Positions 43,952-55,699 of a DNA stretch of 64,000 nucleotides are shown in pieces. Within the stretch, counting starts at the first letter, position 1. Every line of letters starts with the position of its first letter. Source of the DNA: Phragmites australis (Eukaryota; Streptophyta; Magnoliopsida; Poales; Poaceae); contig NC_084932.1 of NCBI RefSeq assembly GCF_958298935.1, positions 8,163,501 to 8,227,500 on the forward strand, in the 5' to 3' direction. Position numbers and translations under genes: made by a program. Under the pieces are notes generated by a model that searched no databases, was not told the origin of the DNA, and saw only the letters and a list, made by a program, of their open reading frames with translations.

Positions 43952-46900
43952 ATGCTACATGAAGGAAATTTTGATTGTAATAGTGTTACAGGAGCATTGC
44001 ATACAGCCGAACATATACCTAGCTTGAATAATGCTAAAATGGTGAATTCGGTTAGGGGGGGGGGGGGGGGAGGGCAATTTGATATGAAAAAAGGAATTTG
44101 GGCTTCATCATATAAAGAGCCAAATTCAAGCTCAAAAGAACAAAGGCCAGCTATTGTTTCTAATTTGTTGGTCACAGATAAAGGCATTTGGGTTGTACCC
44201 ATGCGTATAACTGACATCAATAGTGGCAACATGTCTACGTTTGATGAATTATCTGAAGGAGATCATAGCGCGATTGAAGCAGAATTGCAAGAACAACGGA
44301 AGAAGCTGCTTTCGTGTTATCGGAAAAAAAGCAAAGCGTTGTTAAGATAAAGGAGTTTTCATCCATCAATACCGTGCTAAAAGAGGTATGATCTGCAAGT
44401 ACATTATCTGTTTCCCAATCTGATTCTATAGCTTCAGTAGATAAATCTATTGGTGATACTATGCTTAATGATTCTAAAAGATTGGGTAAATAAGATAATG
44501 TAAGTAAACAATCAGGTTCGAGAACAAATATCGAAAAGCTGACTACTATTGTGTACAAACAGTTGGTTAGTGAAAAGGGAATGATGTCAGTAGCTACTAA
44601 GGAAAAAGAAGAGATGTTGGTTGCTAAGCATAATGAAAAGGGGTTGTCGACTATAATAACCAAACAACAGTTTGGTTCGATTTCAAACCCTAGCATTACA
44701 CAACAAGATATAATAGCTAAGCACGATAATAATTTGGATACTAGCTTGAGCAAAGCCATAACAACAGCTATAGCCGAACAGAGGAATACTTTGGATCTTT
44801 CTAAAAGTAAAAAAGAAATACCCTTGCTGCTTGAAGTCAAACCATGTATAGAGTGTAGAGATGTTAATAAACAAATTGATAGTGCGTTGTAATGAGAATT
44901 TGAAATAGAACTTGATAAGATAATACTATATGTAAAAGACCGTACTCTGACCATGATAATACCCATACCCGCGAGGATTTGAAGTACTAGGGCTTGCACA
45001 AATCATGAGTAATGATGATGGAATTGATGTGGATTTTGTCGGCCAAGTTATTTCGCCATATGAGGAGACCGATAGTAGCGATATATTAAAGTTAGAATTA
45101 TTTTCATTATCTTTGTCAGGAATTGTATTTGTATGGGTTACTCTACTTGTTCTAAATTTGGTCTACACATGGTCACGAATGGGACATAAGTTTTGTGATT
45201 ATTTTGAATTTAGAGATATAAGGCTTAGACTGAAGGAATTTAAAGATACCGATATTAGTGTGATGGAAGATAATTCTAAGATATTGGGTAAGGATCGATC
45301 GGCTGATGAAAGAAAATTGAAGTTTGTTGAAAGTTCGAAGATCCAAGAAGGTACTCGGTCATTTCCCATCGACATGATCAAACTTGAGAGTAAAAGTATC
45401 CTAGTTCGGCCATCTCAGGCTAAGTCTACAAAAGACAGGGATATGGTTACTAGAGAGGAACATCCAAGGCCATCAGGAGAGAATGAGGATCTTTTGGGAA
45501 AGATGCAAATTTAAAATAGTTCGGAAGGTCGCAAGTCAATATCAACACCAAGTTCTGGGGGGCACGAGAGTGCTAAGTAGAAGAAGTCAAAATAAAAAAA
45601 GGCAAAGGTTGGTAGACGGAAAATTAATAATAAGAAGAACAGTGAGATGAACAAGATTAAAAGGCCGAAGACTACATTCAAGGAGCTTCTGGCTAAGTAT
45701 GAGAAGGAAAAGACTGACAAGGTAAGTGCTAGTCGGTTTAATAATTTTAGACAAGCGAGGTCATCATCAAAGCGAGAATTCGGCGGTCAGCGTTATCAAC
45801 AGAAGAGTGCCAATGAAGAGGTTCTATTTTCGTCATACATGCTGAACAATGCCCATGCCTTGGAGGTATTATCCAACTGCATTTCCTCCTTGCCCGACAT
45901 GGGGTTTCAACGGTATGTCACCACCTCAAATGCATTCTACTTCTTTTCATTCGGGATGGGTGTCGCCAAGGGGACTCATGTTAGATAAATCATCATATCC
46001 TAACAATTACCATTTTAATTGAAGAAACTAGTCTAATAATAAATGAGAGAATAAAGTGATTAGGAAAGTGTATCGTGTCAAGGATAGTGGCAATTCTGAT
46101 GGGCAATCTAATTTAGTTGGAAAGGAGGAAAAGCTGATTGATGTTGCTACAAGGACGATTATTATGTGAGGCAAAGGGGCTGAAAGAGATACAATCAATA
46201 TAATTATTGCATATGCAAAGGAGGATTCAGCTAATTTAAAATAATGTAAACAACCATTTACTGTTGTTGTCCTGGTTGCTGGTGATGATGACAAAACAAT
46301 GGCAGGAGCTAGCCACAAGAATGTTAATGATGTCCGAACTAGTATATGGCCTGAATGGAGAGGCAATGATACTGTGAGTTTGGCTAGGAACAATGCAAAA
46401 GCATCAGATTTGGTTGCATTTAAAAGAAAGTTGGATGTACATAAAAAGGGAACATGAGTGTCTATGCTGCTTGATGCGAAGCCACAACTGAGATGGTGTT
46501 CACTTGGTTTATCATATTCATAAAAGGGAAGATTGACGCGGCAACCTTGCACACAAAAGTTGAAAGAGAGGAAGATGGTTTCGGTCCCTAAGGGTAGAAA
46601 AAAGGGTTAAATTAATATTCAAACGTCAATTATCAAAGCTACCCAAAAGACAAAGCCGAAGTTGATATCCAAACAACTTCAGGACAAGCATAAGGATAAA
46701 AAAGCTTATCAACGTGGTCTAGGTCAGGCGTGGGGATCCAAAAGGCGATTATAATGTCAGAAGTTTGCATATGGATACCAAAATCATTGGCAACCATATC
46801 GTCACTTTGTATCATCTATTCTGCCAATGCATATGCCATTGACTCGTTATCCAGGTATGTTTGAATATCCATTGTGGACTGGGTATGGTCCATGGTTGTC

Positions 46901-47000
46901 GTTTTATGAGCCTTCATATTTGAGTTGGGTATCATCAAAAAGGGGATGAATGTGATCGGTTGTTAGAATCGTATCCATAACATTTTTATTATGTATTAAA
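43952..47000 (+). pseudogene. Gag-like region of the CATAT element, several broken frames
   Basis: Open pieces are 43952-44350 (132 codons, Gly run from a 16-G tract at 44055-44070), 44551-44892 (113), 45005-45514 (169, with one hydrophobic stretch SLSGIVFVWVTLLVLNLVY) and 45647-45988 (113, starting MNKIKRPKTTFKELLAKYEK). Stops and frame changes separate them. Near 46476 the text AKPQLRWCSLGLSYS, stop, KGRLTRQ matches the RWCPPGL-x-TQKRRLQRLR motif I know from gag-region proteins of grass Tat-type elements. No catalytic retroelement domain is present on either strand. The proteins are otherwise not recognised. Confidence 0.55.
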
Positions 47001-47202
47001 AGCCGAAATATTTGTTAGAACTTTTTATTTTGGTTATATTAGTATGCTCAAAGGGATATCTAAACTAGAAAAATGAATTGTTTATGCATCCCGAGAGAGT
47101 GAGAGCTGGAGTTTAAGTAGTAATCATTATGGGCTTGTAGTCATGCTTGAGAGTCAGGTTTATTTTTTGGCACACAAGCTTTGCCAAAAAATAGTGGACA
47201 TG

Positions 47203-48050
47203 TGTTGATGACAAGATTTGGCATCTATAATGGTTATAATAATGATGATCAGCTCAATGGGATATTGTTGGACCTGATCGAATATGTGGGAGGTGATCTT
47301 CGAGGTAGTGACCATCGACCAGTAACCATTGACTAGTGACCACGACCAATGATTAGCAATCACGACCAGTGGCTAGCAACCATGACCAGCGACCAGCGTG
47401 ATCTTCGAACACGGATTTCAGCAGTTGGTCTCTGGACAGGTGGAAGAACTGGACGAATTTGAGCACATGGATACATAGAGCAATTGGTCTCTAAGCAAGT
47501 AGTCAGACTCAGAAGGTAGTACACGAGCAGATGTTCGGGTCGAGCATGTAGTCGAATCCAAGAATATTAAACTGCAATAAAGGATACTCGGGCAAATATA
47601 TGGGAGTTTAAGTGGTTGACTAGAAAATATATGTTAGTCATAGAAAGTTTGGAGATTAGAAGGTATAACTGAATCATATCTGTAAGTCTTATTCGGTTTA
47701 AATTAGGAGTCCTAATCTTGTACGACTAAGATCTGTTGTCCTTTAAATATGAGAGGTCATGACCGATTGAGAAGAATCATCCAATCGATCAAACAGAATT
47801 TACATTACCTTTCGTTTTGCCTAGTTTCTATAGTCCCGTTCTCTTTTTTAATCTACATTGTTATATGTTCTTGATCTTGATGAATAAGGACAAGTTGTCG
47901 GCCATCCGCGCTCTGACACAGTCCCTTCTGAGCGTGGGTAATGACGAAGGTCCAACGACACAGCACTACGACCAGGGTATCCTGGATACTGCTACCGGAT
48001 ATTGCACACAAGGTGCTCAGTGTTTGGCGTGATATCTTTTTATGTCAACC
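47203..48050 (+). repeat. 3' LTR of the CATAT element
   Basis: 848 bp from TGTTGATGACAAGATTTGGC to TGTCAACC, followed by CATAT. The U3 has an expanded array of gaccagtgaccacgacca-like units (about 47300-47400) compared with the 5' LTR, which explains most of the length difference. Confidence 0.8.
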
Positions 48051-48055
48051 CATAT

Positions 48056-48840
48056 TGACCTCGTAAGCGCGAGTCTCACTGCTTCAGGAAATGTACTCCG
48101 GATACATTTTAAAGCCTTATTTGTATTTTTTTTCTTACGAGTGTGAAGCCTATGCTATTCAGTAGTTGAAAAGAGGTAATTGTTTTTCATCCTTGCGACT
48201 GATATGATAAAATGTATAGATACTTTCCTGTCTTTCGTCATTGACTCCTCATCCTGACCCTACATTCGATGAAATTGAACACAAAAATGTTCATAACCTA
48301 TATGGACTGTGGTGCATAGTGATAAGATAGAGTGGAAGTATAAAAGATTTGCCTAAAATAAGAGTGAAAATAAGGGCATGGGCCAATTGTTGTTAGATTA
48401 AAACCATCTGAATATTGCGGTCAAATCTCCGTTCCTGTAGCCTGTTCTTGCTCAGCTGCAGCAGCTGCTGCAGAGATCTTATCTCATAGTTGTTCTGATG
48501 ATATGCTGTGCTCCTACTCCTAGCTTCCAATGTCTGCCAATGTGTAAGCTCAGTAATGGATCCTCTGCAATATCATTAGTAGTAAATTCAGGTTCAAGTG
48601 AATGCCAAACTTATTAAGTCTTCTCGTGCCCATGTAGGTCAATCATGAGTGTCTTTCAGCTTCATTTCAGTGTGAAGGTCATTTCTGCTCATATTTAGTT
48701 ACATTTCAGTGTGAAATTTTATCTTCATATACACCAATTCTTGTTTGCAGCCAAATAAACTTAGGTTTTTCTTATTGGAGATAGCCAAGGATTATTTAGA
48801 ATTTCCTTGTAATTTTCATAGTACAAATAAGTGTGTGTAG
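48056..48840. other. Intergenic sequence, no supported gene
   Basis: AT-rich with no ORF of interest. A ctgcagcagctgctgcag palindrome lies at about 48456-48473. Before the LTR element inserted, this was continuous with the 3' flank of PSB33. Confidence 0.4.
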
Positions 48841-50580
48841 GGCTATGTAGCACCGATATGGATACGTGTATCGGTATCGGGCCGATATGGATACGTGGAT
48901 ACGCTATTTTTTTTAAAAACCTGATACACAAATACGTTTTACTATTTTAAAAAAAGTAATATAGTGCATACAAACTATAATAACATAAACAAATTACCTT
49001 GTTCTTGTGCTGTTTCTTCTCTCTTTTTCAACAGTCAATCCAATGATCCAAGTAGCCAACAGTCAAGGCTAAATAAAAATGTAGAAGAGAGTTAAAATTA
49101 CAAACTACAAGTACATAGTGTAAAAACTTGGGGAAAAACAGATTGAAATAATGAATTACATGATTGGCATTGCTATGAGAATGTCTCCAATGAGGAGCAC
49201 CAAAAGGTTGTCAATCCCAGAACGGTACGCCCTGTGCTGGATAGGGTACATGACAATGATCTCAACAAACATCCCCACAGCAATGGAGCAAATACAAAAG
49301 TTCCCAATGGCTGTCAAGACCTGCATTTATCACATAATAATGAGGGTAACAATGTAGTGATGATTCAAATGACAGCATCAGATATGAATTTGAGGTTTCT
49401 CGATCTTGCCTTTAACTTGGTTTGTGGAGTCAACAAGATGTGCAGCCTTTCCAAAGAAAGTGTGCACACCAGTTGCTATCACAACAGCTTCAATCTCACC
49501 CTGCTTGACAGTTGAACCAGAGTAGATGCCATCACCAGGACCTTTGGTGATTGGCAATGATTCTCCAGTTAGTGCATACTATAAATAAGAGGTCAGATCA
49601 AAATGTGAGATGAAGAAGCCTAGGATGAAATAAATGGTGAAGGAGACAAAATGTCAAAGATATAAAGAACCTGATCGATCTTCAAAGGATCTCCATCAAG
49701 GAGGAGAGCATCTGCAGGAATGATATCTCCAAGTTTAATACTGATGATGTCCCCAGGCACAAGGATGGCTGCTTCTTCCTCAGTCCAATGGACATCACGA
49801 AGCACCAATCCACCAATACCCAACATGAGTTTCGATTTTCAAATAGACACCATAAAGACGATACATGGACTCATGGAGAAAATAATGAGATGTCACAAAA
49901 TATTTTCTACAACGGATGTCGCAAAATAAGTGGATAAGGACCTTGGCTTTTAGAGCAAGACAGGCCATAAGTGCCAATTTACATCACCGAGCGGGCGGAT
50001 GAAGGCAGGGCGGCTCCGAGTGAAGGTGGGCAGGGTCGAGTCGGGCGGCGCCAGTGGAGGCAAGCGGGGCCGAGCTAGGCGGAGGTGAGTGGGGCCGAGT
50101 TGGGTGGCAATAGGTGAGGCTAGCTTGTCCCGTCGATGGAGCAGGGAGGTCGGAAGCGCAACGGGGTGGAGTCGGCCAGCGTAGCAGACGGGCGGAGGCG
50201 GCCGACGTGACGACCATGGAGCGGGGGTGCAACCACAGAAGTCGGCGTGGAGAAGCAGAACCAAGTCGCCGACTCGCCTCTGGTCGTCGTTGTGGCATGT
50301 GGGCATGAAGGCAGCGCCAGTGCTTTGTGCCTGCACAGCTACGCCCGTGCGGGTGGGCGGCTAGGTCACGGAGCACCCGTGACTTTGTATCGGCTTCATA
50401 TGGGCTGGCTGTATTGACTTCGTGGACCAATACATACCGGCCTAAGTATCCGATTTTTGTGTAATTATTTTTGGATGGATACTGCTTGGATATAAACGGC
50501 CGCATATCAGCTGCATATCCTATCAGATACGGTGTCCGATGCGGATACGCGACCAAATTGAAGTATCCGTGTTTTTGAGG
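48841..50580. other. Chimeric segment bounded by ggatacg repeats and holding a captured gene piece
   Basis: Both ends carry clusters of atatggatacgtg/ggatacgcg/gtatccg motifs (48850-48905 and 50440-50575), partly inverted. Between them lie the H+-ATPase fragment (49156-49800), an AT-rich link, and a GC-rich block (49980-50340) with no recognised domain. A transposon that captures gene fragments (Pack-MULE, Helitron or CACTA) would explain this. I could not find exact termini or a target duplication. Confidence 0.45.
49156..49800 (-). pseudogene. Plasma-membrane H+-ATPase (P3A) gene fragment with introns
   Basis: Three exon pieces on the minus strand. Piece 1 (about 49800-49671) reads [20 protein letters not shown] and [19 protein letters not shown]. 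Piece 2 (49578-49417) reads [20 protein letters not shown] and [20 protein letters not shown], then TNQ. Piece 3 (49320-49156) reads [34 protein letters not shown] and [12 protein letters not shown], then a stop. These are the actuator domain with its TGES loop through the third and fourth membrane helices of a proton pump. Introns remain between pieces. The usual GHFQK at the junction of pieces 2 and 3 is missing. The catalytic Asp (DKTGT), nucleotide domain and C-terminal regulatory part are absent, so the product cannot pump. Upstream the text changes abruptly to unrelated sequence. Confidence 0.85.
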
Positions 50581-51595
50581 TGTGGGGTGACGAGTCTGAC
50601 GCGTTTACATCAATTAAAAAATAAAAAAACATATCATGTTCACCTAGGAAAATTAGGATTAAGCAGCACATGCCCCAGGTCAGCCCAAATCTATGACCAA
50701 ATCAGACAACTGGACAGAAAGCTCTGCCCTGATTGTACATTAGTCCATTGTTTGGCAGCATCCTTAAACTAGACCCCTTAAGTCGCCATTATTTTAGCTA
50801 ATTAAGAATGCGATGGGGAATTTGTTCCCATTATCATAATCTCTGAGTGCTCCTTTTTTGTACGAGCTGGGAAGCTTCCCAGACTGAAACAAGCTGCATG
50901 CCAACATGATCCACTTGTGATCTCATGTTTCGTAATATTTGCATCAGCATACTATTATTGGCCCGATCGAAATGTGAAATGCCTGTGCATACAAAAATGT
51001 GGTCCACAGCCATCAATCTTCTGCTCATTTTAACCTTAGGTGGAGCCCACATGTCACAGCTTGGTCGCATGCGATAAGGCCCACATGCTAGTCTCAGAAG
51101 CATGTCGGTGAACAGTTTGCTCAAAAGGTCTATGATAGCTTTCCTTTGGGACATCTGGTTCAAGCATCTCGTTTTCTTTGTGCCGTGTGGCTATTTTTTT
51201 TGTTTGTTTGATTTTCGAGTGTTTTTGTATTGGTGATGTTGACATGGAATCAGTAACTAAGATTTTGGTGGGTGGGGTGGGTGGGATGAAATCATCAGTG
51301 ACGGCAATAAGGAGGGTAAGTATGGATTGATATTCTAGGGCTTTAAAGCTATTCATGATTCGTTCTGAGGTTTTTTTTTCTTTGAACTAGTATTGAGTGG
51401 GATCAAATTAAAAAATGAAATGCTACATTGTTATGCACGACTATTCATGTTATTGCCATCTTTAAGATCATTTTACACAAATGCTCTATTTGGCTTCGTG
51501 GTGCCTAGTTTTTCTAGATTGGATATAGCAGTTGGTTACAAGTATCTTTTTACTCTATATATACACCACCAAAATCGTATTGAAACTAGTAAAAG
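50581..51595. other. Intergenic sequence, no supported gene
   Basis: Frames at 50834-51163 (-) and 51054-51356 (-) show no domain and overlap AT-rich repeats. A G-rich ggtgggtggggtgggtggg tract lies near 51268-51289. The right edge carries the first copy of a direct repeat described at 51596. Confidence 0.4.
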
Positions 51596-51620
51596 TTCTC
51601 TCCCCACATTTTAGCGCACC
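51596..51620. repeat. Direct repeat flanking a CACTA-like element, left copy
   Basis: ttctctccccacattttagc followed by gcac recurs with three changes at 53320-53344 (ttctctccccgcattttatc, gtgc). The two copies sit directly outside the CACTA-like element. A 3-bp duplication is the CACTA norm, so this repeat predates insertion or reflects another event. Confidence 0.6.
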
Positions 51621-51629
51621 ACAGTACCA

Positions 51630-53310
51630 CTAAATGGCTAAGTTGCTTTAAAGTTACAAAACAACACTAACTAAGAAACTAACAAAAGAGATACCACATT
51701 AGTGATTAAGGATGACTGCTCGGTAAGCGTCACTAATGTGATATCAAGCTAGGACCGATCTCAGAACCATCATTAGTGACGGGTGAGGAAATGACGCGTC
51801 AGTAATGATAACAGTGATGGGTCACTTCACTAATGATTATATCATTAGTGACGGGTTACAAAGGGACTACTCATTAGTGATAGACCTTGAAAACATCCGT
51901 CACTAATGTGAAAATGGGAGGACACCCCCTTATAGGAGGGATCTGAAATTTTCATTGACTCCACTTTTGTCTCACGTCCTTCACGTCCGCTCACATTCCC
52001 TACCCTAAAAAATCTAAGTCCTAGACGTCCTCATGCTCTCTCTCTCAATCTTCTCTCCCATTCTCTCCTCTCCCCTTCTCCCGCGAGTGCTACACAACTC
52101 CCATCCTTCCCGAGTACCGCCCACTTCCCATCCTTCCTCTTGAGCTCACAACTGCCACCCTCACCGCCCTCCTCACAGCCACTCCCCTCACCGCCTTCTC
52201 TCTTTATTACGGCAGCGTGTCGAGATCGAGGACCACAGCGCGATGTGGAGCTCGAGGAGCTCACAGATAGCAAGCTACGACGGTGGGATCTACGCAGTGG
52301 CGACGGGATCTAGGCGGTGGTGGTTGGATCTAAGCTGTGACAGCCGGATGGAGGCTGTGGCGGCGGGGTTCGCATTGTGGCGGCGGCGGGAGGCCATCAG
52401 TGGCGGTAGGCATCCGTGGTCACCGTGCGCGCCGCCACGTCGACCTCAACGCTGGCCAGCCTCGCTGTGCTGATGAGCAGGGTGCCGCTCTTGACGCTAC
52501 CACCGCTAGCAGGCCAACTTTGGGTTGGTGTGAGCGAAGCAGCTGATAACCTTGATGCGGAACACACACTGTAGGTGTTTTATAGCACGCACGCCACATC
52601 GCCGCAACGCACTGGCGGGTGCGGTGATAGCACACGCACCGGAGCCGGGGCCAGAGAGGAAAGCAGCACCAGTAGGAGAGAGGTGGCGAGCATTTTCTAT
52701 GGTTTTCTATGTGGGTGCAATGTGCCTTTACTTGTAGTGTTTCTTGGAGGATGGAGGCCCTGCTTTTTCGTGTTGCTATTTTTTTTTTTGGTTGATCTGT
52801 GTGCAAGGGATTCGGCCAACAGCGAGCTGTGGGTGGCAGTGGAGGAGGGCTAGCAAGATGCTCAGCGATGACGAGGGCTACCCCAGTGGTGGCAATGCAG
52901 GTCCGACTCGATTCGAGCCTGCTTGTGTGTTTTGTTTTTGTTTTTTGAAAGAGGCTTCACTGCAGGTTGCAATACGCATTTGTTTGTATTTGCTTGTATA
53001 GTTGCTGAAACTAATGCATATTTGTTTGTAACCTATTTTATTTTGTTTTGTTTTTAAAAAGACATTAGTGATGGTTCTAGATTCGACTCGTCACTGATAT
53101 ATAGTCATTAGTGACGGGTCTGAATCTAGACTTATAACTAATATATAATCATTAGGGACGGATCTAAACGCTTCACTGATATACGTTATTAGTAACGGAT
53201 CTAGATCTAGACCCGTTATTAATATATAGTTATTAGTAACATGTTCACATTAATAACATGTTTGAAGTACTGGGAATTTCACCCGCCACTAAAAAGCTAT
53301 TACGACTTAG
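51630..53310. mobile_element. CACTA-like element, termini degenerate
   Basis: Subterminal arrays of attagtgacgggt and cgtcactaatg lie at 51690-51920 and 53060-53270, matching those of 27015-28740. Candidate ends are cactaaatggc (about 51630) and cgacttagtg (to about 53311, complement CACTAAGTCG), with weak terminal agreement and no matching triplets outside. The interior is GC-rich (52080-52860) with short frames of Arg/Gly/Ala-rich text and no transposase. Confidence 0.55.
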
Positions 53311-53329
53311 TGCAATAAATTCTCTCCCC

Positions 53330-54432
53330 GCATTTTATCGTGCAAACATTGACATGTAAGGAGTAGACACGCTTAAGCAAGACATTGGAAAAGACGAATC
53401 GTCGTTGGTGGATGAGATCAATATCACTCATGTAAATTTTCCTGCAAAAGAAATATATCACTCATGTAAACAGGCGTAACAAGGCCAACGAAAGGAAAAG
53501 GCTGTTGATCGAGTGCCTTGTGTTTAGACAAGTTGAGATGTGTGTAAAATAATTTATACGAGAAATACTGTTTCTGAAGGATTGTATAATTTACACGAGA
53601 AATACGACGTAGTGTTATGAGCACAGTACACATCAGGGCGTGTCAGTAAGACAGCACTGATGAATGATTGAGCCGAGGATGATAGCAGAACCTCAACTAC
53701 CTACCACCTGCAGCCAGGCATGCAGATGCATGCACACGCGCACGGTGTGTGTATATATATATGTAGATAGATAGATAGATCGATAGATGCAGTGATGCAT
53801 CAGATCGAGCGGAACACCAAATCTCTAAGCTGGCCCTGCCATCACCGCTAGCTAACTACTGACCATCTGCCATGTGTGGCCTGGCTTTGCCATGCCGCTG
53901 CCCTGATCCCTCCGTACGGCCTTGTCCATCTATCTGCGTTCTTCTTGATGGGACCATGATGATTCATTGATCCTACTTACTGTTACATTGTGATTGTGGA
54001 TCCATTTTTGTTTCTTGGTATGATTTTGCAGTTCATGTTACAGTTTAAGGTTTCGGGTGGATCATAGGAACGTTCCCAATTTATACCAAAATCGGATTGT
54101 TTGGTGAAATTCTTGTAGAGAACTGTGCTTAGATGACAGCATTTTTGCTATAAGAAAAGTTGAACACTTTTCTTTTGTTAGTTGCTTCCACAATCCAGCA
54201 GCGTCCAGAGGTTTCCATGATTTCATCCAACTTAAATACTGATAAATTTATGAATGAAAGAATGGTCATATGAATTATTGGATGTACAGAACCGCAGCAT
54301 CCAGGCTATACTATCTACATACTCGGATCCTACGCGCAGTGTGCCCCCACAAAGATCTACTCCTTGCTGTCTCTTTTGATTTGCGGGTCCTAGAGCTTTA
54401 ATTTTAGATGCATGTGAAGTTACATATGGTAC
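53330..54432. other. Intergenic sequence with a microsatellite
   Basis: No supported gene. A (TA)n then (GATA)n run lies at about 53751-53790. The right part is AT-rich and ends at the LTR border at 54433. Confidence 0.45.
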
Positions 54433-54853
54433 TGAAACAATTGGTGGCGTCTCAAGAGAGAAGTAATTTAAAATATTTAAAATTAATTAGTTCTAAAAAT
54501 TTTATAAAATAAATCTATATTAATTTTTATCTAAATATGATCTAAGTTCATCTAATATGTCTACTCTACCATTCAAAATATTTGCAACCTATAACTAACT
54601 CTAGCAAACTACTTAAAAAGTTAAACATACCAGATCAAATTACAAGTATGTAAATACGAATACATAAAAAAGGTAGAGAGAGTAAACTTGGCATAAGAGA
54701 TTCTTATCTCATGATATCGATGACATAAACGCTACTCCTAATCCATATTGGAACAGCCATCTAGACTATAGCTCCCGAACGGCACCCAGTCACGACCTTT
54801 GAGCTACCAAGACCTTAAGTAGGTAGAGCCACCAAGCCACCAAGGTAAGATCT
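54433..54853 (-). repeat. Inner part of an LTR split by a copia insertion
   Basis: The reverse complement matches the 3' part of the LTR at 5131-6089 (attagatagaaattaatata-like text, gtctactctacc, gcaaactact, agccaccaag). On the plus strand it starts tgaaacaattgg, the complement of an LTR end tttca. It breaks at the GATCT target site and resumes at 63106. No primer-binding site is clear outside 54433, so the internal region is lost or this is a solo LTR. Confidence 0.75.
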
Positions 54854-55370
54854 TGTTGGGTCTAAACCTTAGCTAATCAACATGATGGCCTAGCTCTAGA
54901 TCAAGCACCCGTAATTGCAGAAGCATGAATATGTACATGTGTTCGGAGACGCCATTAGTGATCCGAGATGTGGATTGGTGAAGTAGGCGTGACCGTGCTT
55001 GGTGATGAGAATCAGAGCCATGCAGATCATCGGTGATGTTGTCGCCGACATGACGTAGTGGTCGTAGGTGTGACCGGCGTGATGCAGAGCTTCACGGAGA
55101 TGATTGGAGAAGTCTAGCAGCGGCCTTTGCCTCGCTGTTGCACCATTGTGATCATGTTAGGGTTTGGGTTGTGTGGGGTAGGCTAAACCTCACGGGACCT
55201 TAGCCCGTGAGGTGTCGGCTTCCCCTTTTTATGTGGCACAGGGCGAGACGGGACCGCAACCAATGGTTGGTTGCACTTCCGATCAAAGCGTGGGATAAGG
55301 GCGACGTGATCCCCTTGGACTCGGTAGTTAGTTGGGATATGTGACCATTAGAGCTAAGATCAATTCAACA
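54854..55370 (-). repeat. 3' LTR of the GATCT copia element
   Basis: 517 bp, TGTTGGGTC to TTCAACA. Aligned with 62582-63100 along its whole length with about 5 percent differences over the part compared. Confidence 0.92.
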
Positions 55371-55398
55371 TTCTCCCCCCTTGATTGTAAGGCTAACA
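55371..55398 (-). other. Polypurine tract of the GATCT copia element
   Basis: The plus strand reads ttctcccccccttgattg directly after the LTR, so the minus strand has AAGGGGGGAGAA just upstream of the 3' LTR, the expected priming site for plus-strand DNA. Confidence 0.8.
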
Positions 55399-55699
55399 TC
55401 ATAAGCCCACTCTTAATGAAACAGCACACCAAGGCAAAGTGTTATAATAGCTAATGAAATACCACTGAAACCTAAATACCTATAGTACACCACTCCATCT
55501 TAAAATAGAAATTTATTTTGTTTAATGGGAGTTAGTTTGCTTAATGGTCCTCTTAATCCAGAATCATAGGCTTTTCATAACCCCATGCCGGCAATATGAT
55601 CACGAAAAATATGGGGTTGTAAGCCTTTAGTGAGCGGATCCACTAGCGTTGACTTAGTACTTATATGTTTTATACTTATTGTTTGATCCTGGATTCTAT

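Larger units (their letters stand above)
42979..48050 (+). mobile_element. Non-autonomous LTR retrotransposon with target duplication CATAT
   Basis: Direct LTRs at 42979-43737 and 47203-48050 flank a 3.5-kb interior with broken gag-like ORFs and no protease, integrase or reverse transcriptase. CATAT precedes the 5' LTR (42974-42978) and follows the 3' LTR (48051-48055). A purine-rich tract (caaaaaatagtggaca, 47184-47200) lies before the 3' LTR. LTR ends are TGTTGATGAC and TGTCAACC, the last base probably changed from A. The interior protein type suggests a gypsy (Tat-like) derivative moved by a partner's enzymes. Confidence 0.8.

Noticed and set aside
44235..44999. 254-codon minus-strand ORF
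   Set aside because: It lies opposite the gag-like frames of the CATAT element, is Leu/Ser-rich as antisense frames of Lys/Glu-rich genes are, and has no domain.
51054..51356. 100-codon minus-strand ORF and its neighbour at 50834-51163
   Set aside because: Overlapping frames in AT-rich sequence without domains. The reading depends on simple repeats.
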